This document shows, in pieces, positions 1 to 7,267 of a stretch of 64,000 bases of DNA. The notes under the pieces were generated by a model. The model was not told the DNA's origin. It saw only the letters and a list, made by a program, of their open reading frames with translations, and made no database searches. The stretch spans positions 29,420 to 93,419 of the forward strand of contig NZ_JASLDS010000071.1 in NCBI RefSeq assembly GCF_030151385.1. The letters run 5' to 3'. Within the stretch, counting starts at the first letter, position 1. Each line of letters starts with the position of its first letter. The translations under genes were made by a program, and so were the position numbers. The stretch comes from Soonwooa sp. Lineage in GTDB: Bacteria; Bacteroidota; Bacteroidia; Flavobacteriales; Weeksellaceae.

Positions 1-1547
1 CCGGAAGTTTACAAATTAGCACACCCAATCTTACTGAGAGAAATCTAGAATTTGGCGCTGATTATGGTTCTTATAATGCCTTTCGAACCTATGCAAAATA
101 TACATCAGGTATTGTTAATGACAAAGCCATCCACGTTAGAATGAGTGAAATATACAATGGAGGTTACAAGTATAACTCCAGCAATCATGGACAATCGGCA
201 ATGATTAGCGCTGGAATTTTCAAACCAAAATCCACCTGGAAATTCAACTCAGTTATTGGTGATCAAAATAACGAATTGGCGTGGCTAGGCGTTACCAAAG
301 AGCAGATCGATGCGGATCCTCGAAGCAATGCCAACAGAAATGAAAAAGACCACTTTTTCCAAAGCTTTTTCCAAGTTTCAAATCAAAGCAAATTAGGACA
401 AAATACAACTTGGCAAAATGGCGCCCACTATACTTTTCTAAAAGGAAATTACGACTTTAACCTCAATAACTTTCTTGGCTTACCCGAAGATGGAGAAATG
501 TACAATTATGCTTTTAAATCTAACTTCGGAGGCTTGTACTCTAATTTAGAAACAAGCTGGAAAGCTTTAAAAATCCAAACAGGACTTAGTGCCAATTGGT
601 ACAACCGTGATCACAACTTTACAGAAAAAGAACTTGGAGGTATCTACAATAACACAGGTTATAAGGATGATTTCAGCGCGTTCGCAAAAGCAGATTACCA
701 AATTAATAATCTTAAAATTTCGGGAAGTCTCCAATACCGCCATGCTAAGTTCTCATACACAGGCGACGAAAATCTAAAAGCATTACAATGGGATTTTATC
801 AATCCGAAATTAGGTCTTACCTACATTTTAAAAAGCAATCAAGAACTATTTTTTAGCTTGGGGAAAGTCGGACGCGAACCAACCAGAAATGACATTTTCG
901 CAGGAAACGACAATCTATCAGTTGACGATAACAACCAATTAATTCTTGGCACAACAACTCCAGAATACGTTACCGATTACGAATTGGGTTACCGATATTT
1001 TAGCAATAATCTAAAAATATCTGCGAACCTTTTCTCTATGGATTTTAAGGATGAAATTGTCTTAAATGGGCAGTTCGGACCAAACGGAATTGCACTAACC
1101 AACAAAGTCGATCGAAGCTATAGAACAGGTGTTGAATTTTCAATAAATTATCAAATTAACGAGCATTGGTCATTGGAAAATAACACATCATGGATGACTT
1201 CAAAAATCAAACAACAGACTGAAAGCTTTACTCCAGTACTAACACCTAAATTAATTGTTAATCAAAATCTTAACTACAATTTTAACAACTTAACATTACA
1301 ATTGAGTTATCGTTATCAAGCGACCTCTTTTATTAACTTTTCGAATGATCAAAAAATTCCGTCTTATCAACTTTTAAACTTGGCGGGATTCTACAAACTA
1401 GGAAAATGGGAAGCAGGAATCTTTTTAAATAACATCTTTAACAAAATCTACTACAATCATGCTTATGTAGAAGCAGATGGAACGCCAAAATATTTCGTGC
1501 AAATGACACGTAATCTGATGTTTAGTTTAAAATTTAAAGCCTTTTAA
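1..1547 (+). CDS. TonB-dependent outer-membrane receptor, C-terminal part (5' end outside window)
   Basis: The reading frame is open from the first bases of the window, so the gene begins upstream; the ATG at 141 is internal. The visible part (about 515 residues) starts near the end of the plug domain (GSLQISTPN, NLEFGADYGSYN) and runs through many alternating aromatic and polar beta-strands to a C-terminal strand ending in Phe (LMFSLKFKAF), as in 22-stranded TonB-dependent barrels. It would import a substrate too large or rare for porins, using TonB energy. Its stop codon is 2 bp before the nadR-like gene, so the two are almost certainly cotranscribed. That suggests an NAD precursor such as nicotinamide riboside as substrate. 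The family assignment is firm; the substrate is inferred from context. Confidence 0.88.
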   Translation, partial: GSLQISTPNLTERNLEFGADYGSYNAFRTYAKYTSGIVNDKAIHVRMSEIYNGGYKYNSSNHGQSAMISAGIFKPKSTWKFNSVIGDQNNELAWLGVTKEQIDADPRSNANRNEKDHFFQSFFQVSNQSKLGQNTTWQNGAHYTFLKGNYDFNLNNFLGLPEDGEMYNYAFKSNFGGLYSNLETSWKALKIQTGLSANWYNRDHNFTEKELGGIYNNTGYKDDFSAFAKADYQINNLKISGSLQYRHAKFSYTGDENLKALQWDFINPKLGLTYILKSNQELFFSLGKVGREPTRNDIFAGNDNLSVDDNNQLILGTTTPEYVTDYELGYRYFSNNLKISANLFSMDFKDEIVLNGQFGPNGIALTNKVDRSYRTGVEFSINYQINEHWSLENNTSWMTSKIKQQTESFTPVLTPKLIVNQNLNYNFNNLTLQLSYRYQATSFINFSNDQKIPSYQLLNLAGFYKLGKWEAGIFLNNIFNKIYYNHAYVEADGTPKYFVQMTRNLMFSLKFKAF

Positions 1548-1549
1548 TT

Positions 1550-2536
1550 ATGAAAGCTTTCGTGTTTGGCAAGTTCTATCCTTTCCATAAAGGACATCAA
1601 GCTTTAATCGAATTCGCGTTACAAAACTTTGATTATGTAGAAGTTATGGTTTGCGCAGAAGAAAAGGAGCGACTTTCGGGTGAACTTAGGAAAACTTGGA
1701 TTGAGGAAACTTTCTCGCATAACAAACACATAAAAGTTATTGTCTTCGAATACAAGGAACAAGATTATGCCAATACTTCGGAAGCTTCATGGGAAGTTTC
1801 AAAACAATGGAGCGAAGTTTTTAAAACTTATTTCCCTGATTTCGAATATCTTGTAAGCTCCGAAGCTTATGGTGATATGGTTGCAAAATACATGAATATC
1901 AATCATCAATTATTTGATATTAAACGATTGGCGCATCAAATTTCAGCAACAAAAATTAGAAATAATATTTTTGCAAATTGGGATTATTTGCCAAAAGCTG
2001 TTCAAAAGTATTTTTCATTAAAAGTGGTTATTCTCGGAACCGAAAGCACTGGCAAAACGACATTAACCGAAAAGCTTGCTAAGCATTATCAATGCAATTT
2101 TGTTTTAGAAGCTGGACGCAATATTGTGGATGATTCTAAAGATTTCGACTTTAGCGATCTTTCAAAAATATATCTTGAACATTATAAGCGAATTAAATCC
2201 ATTAATCTAAACAATTACTTAAATATCATTGACACAGACTTTCACATTACCGAATCTTACTCAGAATTCATTTTTAAACGAGAATTAAATATTCCTAATG
2301 AGATAAAATCTGAACAAAAAGCTGACATATATTTATATCTTTCAGCAGATGTCCCTTACTTCCAAGATGGAACGAGGCTTGAAGAACACGACCGAAATCG
2401 TCTTGATATTCATCATCGAAAACATCTTTTAAAATCAAATATTGCCTTCATCGAAATTTCTGGTGATTGGCAAGAGCGCTTCGAAAAAAGTATTCAACTA
2501 ATAGACCAACTTATTTTAGAAAAGTCAAAAATTTAG
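1550..2536 (+). CDS. nadR: NadR-like bifunctional nicotinamide-nucleotide adenylyltransferase / ribosylnicotinamide kinase
   Basis: The 328-residue protein has two nucleotide-binding modules. The N-terminal part carries a nucleotidyltransferase signature, GKFYPFHKGH (residues 7-16), and an ISATKIR motif near residue 131, as in NMN adenylyltransferases. The C-terminal half opens with a P-loop, GTESTGKTT, near residue 163, as in the ribosylnicotinamide kinase domain of NadR. In that family the kinase converts nicotinamide riboside to NMN and the transferase makes NAD. The repressor helix-turn-helix of enterobacterial NadR is absent, so this is probably an enzyme only. It follows the TonB receptor by 2 bp, which supports a salvage operon; no pnuC is visible, but it could lie upstream of the window. 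Confidence 0.85.
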   Translation: MKAFVFGKFYPFHKGHQALIEFALQNFDYVEVMVCAEEKERLSGELRKTWIEETFSHNKHIKVIVFEYKEQDYANTSEASWEVSKQWSEVFKTYFPDFEYLVSSEAYGDMVAKYMNINHQLFDIKRLAHQISATKIRNNIFANWDYLPKAVQKYFSLKVVILGTESTGKTTLTEKLAKHYQCNFVLEAGRNIVDDSKDFDFSDLSKIYLEHYKRIKSINLNNYLNIIDTDFHITESYSEFIFKRELNIPNEIKSEQKADIYLYLSADVPYFQDGTRLEEHDRNRLDIHHRKHLLKSNIAFIEISGDWQERFEKSIQLIDQLILEKSKI

Positions 2537-2580
2537 TTTTAAATAAAATATCGGACTGCTTTACAAATAAGATTACTTCT

Positions 2581-2588
2581 TAAATTTG
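2581..2588 (+). promoter_or_regulatory. -7 promoter box for the M14 peptidase gene
   Basis: TAAATTTG matches the Bacteroidota -7 consensus TAnnTTTG and lies 23 bp before the ATG at 2612. No convincing TTTG -33 box is seen at the usual spacing. Confidence 0.5.
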
Positions 2589-2611
2589 ACTTTGAAATCA
2601 GATTTCTACCT

Positions 2612-4327
2612 ATGAAAGTAATTTTAGCAGCAAGTCTTTTTGTCTCAACAATTGTGTTTGGACAATCTTACAAAACGCCTTTCGAGCAAGGCAATGGCAA
2701 CCAGACAACAACTTTTGCCGCGATGCGCTCCTACTATCAACAATTGGCAAAAGATTTTAAGACTATCGAATATCTTAAAATGGGCGAAGATGACAACGGC
2801 GAACCTATTGAAGTTGTGGTATTCAATCCATATAAACAAGACGTAGAAAGTCTTGCAAAAACCAAGTCTGTTTTGCTTATCAACAACGGGATTCATCCGG
2901 GAGAGCCAGATGGCATCGATGCGACAATGGCGATGATGCGCGACTTTGCTACCAAGAAATTAAAAGCACCACAAAATGTATTGATTGTCGCAATTGCTGC
3001 TTACAATGTTAGCGGCATGATGAATCGCGGGCAATTTTCGCGCGCCAATCAAAATGGTCCCGAACAATATGGTTTTCGTGGAAATGCTCGAAACTACGAC
3101 CTTAACAGAGATTTCATAAAAACGGATACTAAGAACTCGTGGAGTTTTCAGAAGATTTATCAATATTTTCAGCCAGATGTTTTTATTGATAATCACGTTA
3201 GCAATGGTGCGGATTACCAATATACTTTCACTTACATCTCGACGAATAAAGAGCGCTTGGGAAAACCGCTGGGAAATTATTTTCACCAAAATATGCAACC
3301 CGAAATCCTAAAAAGTTTCACAGAGCGCAATATCCTTTCGGTGCCTTATGTCAACATTCACGGTGATGTTCCAGACAAAGGATTTCCAGCTTTTGTAGAT
3401 TCGCCGCGTTATGCAACTGGCTACACGACTTTGTTTAACTCAATTGGGACGGTTGTGGAAACGCACATGTTAAAACCTTACAAAGATCGCGTTGCCGTGA
3501 CTTACGATTATATGCTGGAAACGATTAACTACGTGGAAAAGCATTTTCAGGACATTAAGCAAAAGCGTCTAGATGCTCGCAACGAGTACAAAGTTGGACA
3601 AGATTATCCTTTGCAATGGAAACTGGATTCTACCAAATATAGCAAACTCGATTTTAAAGGTTTTGAAGCTGGATATAAGCCAAGCGCGATTTCGGGGAAG
3701 CCAAGACTTTATTATGATAGAAGCAAAAAATTCTCGAAACCCATTTTGTATTACGATACTTACAAGCCAACAAGTTTTGTGAAAATTCCGAAATATTATG
3801 TGATTCCTCAATCCGAATATCATGTTATTGATCTTTTAAAATTAAATAACATCGAGATGAAAACAATTAAGAAAGACAGCCTTATCAATGTTGAGCAATA
3901 TCGAATTCGGGATTTTAAAACGGCAACTAATCCGTACGAAGGTCATTATCTTCATAATGAAACCATTGTTGGTAGAGAAAACGCACAAAAGATGTTCCGT
4001 GCTGGTGATATGCTTGTCAACCTCAACCAAAACGGAATGAAATTCTTGCTCGAAACCTTAGAGCCAGAAGCCGTGGATTCTTATTTTAACTGGAATTTCT
4101 TTGATGCGATTCTTGGTCAAAAGGAATATTATTCGGCTTATGTTTTTGAGGACACCGCCGAACAATTGCTTAAAAACGACAAAGCGCTAAAAACGGCTTT
4201 CGAACTAGAAAAAGCGAAAGATCCAAAATTTGCTCAAGATGGCGCAGCGCAATTGGATTGGGTTTACAAAAACTCGCCTTATTACGAGAAAACACATCGA
4301 TTGTATCCTATTTTCAGGATTAATTAA
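2612..4327 (+). CDS. secreted M14-family zinc carboxypeptidase
   Basis: The 571-residue protein begins with a signal peptide (MKVILAASLFVSTIVFGQS). The zinc motif HxxE is present as HPGEP near residue 94, within NNGIHPGEPDG. A second candidate zinc His lies about 100 residues later in FIDNHVSNGAD, and a candidate catalytic Glu is in VVETHM. These fit the M14 carboxypeptidase fold, which removes C-terminal residues from peptides in the periplasm or outside the cell. The part after about residue 330 has no motif I recognise and is probably an accessory beta domain. It has its own -7 box at 2581 and is followed by a repeat-containing gap before an M1 peptidase, so peptide scavenging is a reasonable guess. 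Substrate preference cannot be read from the sequence. Confidence 0.85.
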   Translation: MKVILAASLFVSTIVFGQSYKTPFEQGNGNQTTTFAAMRSYYQQLAKDFKTIEYLKMGEDDNGEPIEVVVFNPYKQDVESLAKTKSVLLINNGIHPGEPDGIDATMAMMRDFATKKLKAPQNVLIVAIAAYNVSGMMNRGQFSRANQNGPEQYGFRGNARNYDLNRDFIKTDTKNSWSFQKIYQYFQPDVFIDNHVSNGADYQYTFTYISTNKERLGKPLGNYFHQNMQPEILKSFTERNILSVPYVNIHGDVPDKGFPAFVDSPRYATGYTTLFNSIGTVVETHMLKPYKDRVAVTYDYMLETINYVEKHFQDIKQKRLDARNEYKVGQDYPLQWKLDSTKYSKLDFKGFEAGYKPSAISGKPRLYYDRSKKFSKPILYYDTYKPTSFVKIPKYYVIPQSEYHVIDLLKLNNIEMKTIKKDSLINVEQYRIRDFKTATNPYEGHYLHNETIVGRENAQKMFRAGDMLVNLNQNGMKFLLETLEPEAVDSYFNWNFFDAILGQKEYYSAYVFEDTAEQLLKNDKALKTAFELEKAKDPKFAQDGAAQLDWVYKNSPYYEKTHRLYPIFRIN

Positions 4328-4362
4328 GTATTTTTGAGAAAATTTGAAATAAAATAATTTTC

Positions 4363-4490
4363 GCGTGAGCGATGGAAGCGGAAATCCTTTGGGGTGGCGT
4401 GAGGCGCACTTCGGTTATACTCAGTGACCGAATCGACCGAGCGACACACGAAAGATTGAAGCGGACGTAGCGACCCGCTTGTTTTTTGGC
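4363..4490 (+). repeat. diverged copy of the dispersed GAAGCGG/AAAGAT element
   Basis: This gap segment keeps landmarks of the element seen at 14091, 30031 and 62481, in the same order: GATGGAAGCGG, ATCCTTT, GTGAGGCG, CGACCGAGCG, GAAAGAT and AGCGGAC. The middle is replaced by a different hairpin, TTCGGT (4410-4415) pairing with ACCGAA (4427-4432). It is clearly related but much less similar than the other three copies. Confidence 0.55.
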
Positions 4491-4496
4491 AGGGAG

Positions 4497-4530
4497 AAAC
4501 CTCATAGGTTTTTAAAAACCTATGAGGTTT
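4497..4530. repeat. perfect 34-bp palindrome between the M14 and M1 peptidase genes
   Basis: AAACCTCATAGGTTTTT at 4497-4513 is followed at once by its exact reverse complement at 4514-4530. As RNA it would form a long hairpin ending in T-rich sequence on both strands. It could be a terminator for the upstream gene or a member of a palindromic repeat family. It adjoins the dispersed element, so the whole gap from 4363 to 4530 is repeat sequence. Confidence 0.75.
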
Positions 4531-4572
4531 AGCTTTGGCGAAAACAAAGGGACACGCCCAAAACTTTAAGTT

Positions 4573-6432
4573 ATGACAAAACTGAATTTATCATTTTTCT
4601 TTATCCTTTGTTCTCTTTTGCTTTCTGCACAGAAAGACGCTTACACACAGCAATATGCGAAGTACAAAATGGACATCGACGTGGATGCGAGCAACTTTAC
4701 CTACCAAGGAAAGCAGACTTTGCAATACACCAACAACTCGCCAGACGATTTGGATGTTGTCTATTTTCATTTGTATTGGAATGCTTTCAAATCTGGATCG
4801 ATGATGGACCAACGCGTTCAGAACCAAGGTGTAAATGCCGATGGTAGATTATCTGCCAGAACAGCAAATGGCGTTGTGAGTAGATTGGCTAGTATTCCGC
4901 AAAATGAGGAAGGTCGCCAAAATATCCACTGGATCAAAATGAATGGCAAAGAGTTGAAATTCGAGATTCAGGAAACGATTATGAAAGTCTATCTGACGGA
5001 TAAAATAAAATCTAAGTCTAGCGCAACTTTCACGATGGAATGGGACGCGAATATCCCAATGCAAATTCGTCGTGCTGGTCGTAACAACCGCGAAGGTGTC
5101 GATATGACGATGACGCAATGGTATCCAAAAATTGCTGAATACGACTATGATGGTTGGGCAACTTTTGACTACATCGGACGAGAATTCCATGCACCTTTTG
5201 CTGATTTTGACATCAATATTAAAATCGATAAAAACTACATTATTGGCGCAGGAGGAACATTGGAAAATCCAAATGATGTTGCGGGTTATGTTGCTAATCC
5301 TAGCATTAAAGCAGATGCCAACAACAAAGTGAATTGGAGATGGACAGCAAAAAACATGTTGGACTTTGCTTGGGCAGCAGACCGCGATTACACGGTGGAC
5401 AGCTTTTCTATCTTAGACGGACCAAAAGTCTATTTCGTGTATCAAAAATCTGAAAAGACAAAATATTGGGAAGAATCGAAACCTTATGTGACGAAGTTTT
5501 TCCAAATTATGAACAATAAATTTGGGCGTTACAAATGGCCATCTTATTCCTTTATCCAAGGTGGAGACGGCGGTATGGAATACGGAATGTGTACCATGAT
5601 TTTGGGCGAATCAAAATCTGTGGAAGATCTTTGTGGACTGATGTTCCACGAAGGTGCACACTCTTGGTTTCAGCAAATGTTGGCGACCAACGAAAGCGAA
5701 AAACCTTGGATGGACGAAGGTTTCACAAGTTATGCAGAACATTTTGTGATGAACCAATTATTCCCACCAAAATCGCCACAACCCAATCCTTTCACGGAAA
5801 GTCTTGCGCGTTATGCTGAGTTTGCGAAAACAGGAAAAGAAGAACCTGCGGTTTGGTTTGCTGATCACCACGATAACGGTACAGCCTATTCTTACGCTTC
5901 TTATGTTAAAGGAGAATTATTTTTGGTGGAGCTGGGCTACATTATGGGCGAAGATAATCTAAGTAAAGTGATGCTTCGTTACTACGACGAATGGGCGATG
6001 AAACATCCAACAGAACGCGACTTTATGCACATTGCTCAACAAGTTTCTGGAATGGATCTAAAATGGTTTTACAACTATTGGATTAACACAACCAAAACAA
6101 TTAATTACGGCATTAAAAACGTGAAATACGATGCTAACTCGACCACGATTACATTGGTAAATAAAGGAACGATGCCAATGCCTATTGATTTTAGTATTTT
6201 GACAAAGGATAAAAAAGTTGTGAATTACAATATTCCTTTGAATATGACACACACTTGGAAAAAATCTGACATCTATGGACCAATCCAAAACTTGCCGTAT
6301 TGGCCTTGGACGCAACAAGAATACAGCTTTACGATTCCTTACAGAAAAGAACAAATTTCGGCGATAGGGATTGACTTTAGCCAAAGGTTAGCGGATGTTA
6401 ATCCTGAGGATAATTATTTGGAGGTTAAATAA
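4573..6432 (+). CDS. secreted M1-family (gluzincin) aminopeptidase
   Basis: The 619-residue protein has an N-terminal signal peptide (MTKLNLSFFFILCSLLLSAQK). The catalytic motif HEGAHSW starts near residue 359, and the third zinc ligand follows after exactly 18 residues in MDEGFTSYAEH, giving HExxHx18E as in M1 peptidases. The motif GGMEYGMC upstream corresponds to the substrate-recognising GxMEN loop, with Tyr in place of Asn. Family members cleave N-terminal residues from peptides; this one should act in the periplasm or at the cell surface. Together with the M14 gene upstream it suggests peptide turnover outside the cytoplasm, although a repeat-filled gap separates the two genes. Confidence 0.88.
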   Translation: MTKLNLSFFFILCSLLLSAQKDAYTQQYAKYKMDIDVDASNFTYQGKQTLQYTNNSPDDLDVVYFHLYWNAFKSGSMMDQRVQNQGVNADGRLSARTANGVVSRLASIPQNEEGRQNIHWIKMNGKELKFEIQETIMKVYLTDKIKSKSSATFTMEWDANIPMQIRRAGRNNREGVDMTMTQWYPKIAEYDYDGWATFDYIGREFHAPFADFDINIKIDKNYIIGAGGTLENPNDVAGYVANPSIKADANNKVNWRWTAKNMLDFAWAADRDYTVDSFSILDGPKVYFVYQKSEKTKYWEESKPYVTKFFQIMNNKFGRYKWPSYSFIQGGDGGMEYGMCTMILGESKSVEDLCGLMFHEGAHSWFQQMLATNESEKPWMDEGFTSYAEHFVMNQLFPPKSPQPNPFTESLARYAEFAKTGKEEPAVWFADHHDNGTAYSYASYVKGELFLVELGYIMGEDNLSKVMLRYYDEWAMKHPTERDFMHIAQQVSGMDLKWFYNYWINTTKTINYGIKNVKYDANSTTITLVNKGTMPMPIDFSILTKDKKVVNYNIPLNMTHTWKKSDIYGPIQNLPYWPWTQQEYSFTIPYRKEQISAIGIDFSQRLADVNPEDNYLEVK

Positions 6433-6477
6433 AATTTAGTTTAAAATCAATAATAAAACTTTGATAACTGGCTACTA

Positions 6478-7236
6478 ATGAATTCAATTGTAATAAATAT
6501 AGGCAATACCAACATTCGTTTTGGATTGTTTGACGAAGACAACTGTGATATTTCGTGGGTAATTAATACCAAACCTTATCGCACAAGAGACGAAATGTAT
6601 GCGCAGTTTTTGATGTTGTATCAAACCTACAAAATCGATCCTTTAACGATTGACAAAATAATTATCGGCTCGGTAGTACCTCAACTAACAAGAGATATAT
6701 CGAGTGCGGTTGAAAAGATTCATGGTAAAAAGCCCATTTTGGTGGACCGCACAACGCCATCAGGTGTACAAGCAAAATCCAAACAAATGGGAACGGACAT
6801 CTACGCCAACTTGGTTGCTGCTCACAATCTTTATCCTGCTAAGAAGAAAATCGTCTTGGATTTCGGAACAGCTTTAACAGCAAGTTGCGTAACCGAAACA
6901 GGAGAAACACTAGGTGTTATCATTGCGCCCGGCATTATCACCTCTCTTAATTCGTTGATTAACCAAACAGCGCAACTTCCCGAGATTGAACTTAAAAAAC
7001 CAAAATCAGTACTTGGACTCGACACCGTGACCTGTATGCAAAGCGGTATGGTGTACGGATTTCTAGGAATGGTAGAAGGTTTTATTGACAGAATAAATAA
7101 TGAAGTTAATGATGATTGTTTTGTAGTTGCGACAGGCGGCGTTAGCCATGTCTACAAACCACTTACTGACAAAATACATTTAGCAGATCGTCTTCACACA
7201 TTAAAGGGACTTTATTATCTCGGAAAAGATTTATAA
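6478..7236 (+). CDS. coaX: type III pantothenate kinase
   Basis: The 252-residue length and motifs fit CoaX, which phosphorylates pantothenate in the first step of coenzyme A synthesis. Visible motifs are INIGNTNIRFG (residues 6-16), IGSVVPQL, GTDIYANLVAA near residue 98, LDFGTALT and VVATGGVS. The family phosphate-binding motif is DxGNT, but here the first residue is Asn (N7). The Arg after the catalytic Asp in the GxDR motif is Ile, while the Asp itself is kept. I recall close Chryseobacterium proteins with a similar start, so this is probably a lineage variant and not a defect. The gene ends just before a terminator shared with the convergent helicase gene. Confidence 0.9.
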   Translation: MNSIVINIGNTNIRFGLFDEDNCDISWVINTKPYRTRDEMYAQFLMLYQTYKIDPLTIDKIIIGSVVPQLTRDISSAVEKIHGKKPILVDRTTPSGVQAKSKQMGTDIYANLVAAHNLYPAKKKIVLDFGTALTASCVTETGETLGVIIAPGIITSLNSLINQTAQLPEIELKKPKSVLGLDTVTCMQSGMVYGFLGMVEGFIDRINNEVNDDCFVVATGGVSHVYKPLTDKIHLADRLHTLKGLYYLGKDL

Positions 7237-7241
7237 AATAG

Positions 7242-7264
7242 AACCACTTCTAAACAGGAGTGGT
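7242..7264. terminator. bidirectional terminator between coaX and the helicase gene
   Basis: AACCACT and AGTGGTT form the stem around a 9-nt loop, followed by TTTTTTA on the plus strand. It lies between two convergent genes 31 bp apart and probably serves both. Confidence 0.75.
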
Positions 7265-7267
7265 TTT

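Noticed and set aside
1550..2536. Transcriptional repressor activity of NadR
   Set aside because: The DNA-binding N terminus found in enterobacterial NadR is absent; the protein starts directly with the nucleotidyltransferase motif.
4320..4505. 61-residue minus-strand frame between the two peptidase genes
   Set aside because: It lies within the diverged repeat and has no coding signature.
4849..5190. 113-residue antisense frame in the M1 peptidase gene
   Set aside because: It has no recognisable motif and lies wholly within a well-supported gene on the other strand.
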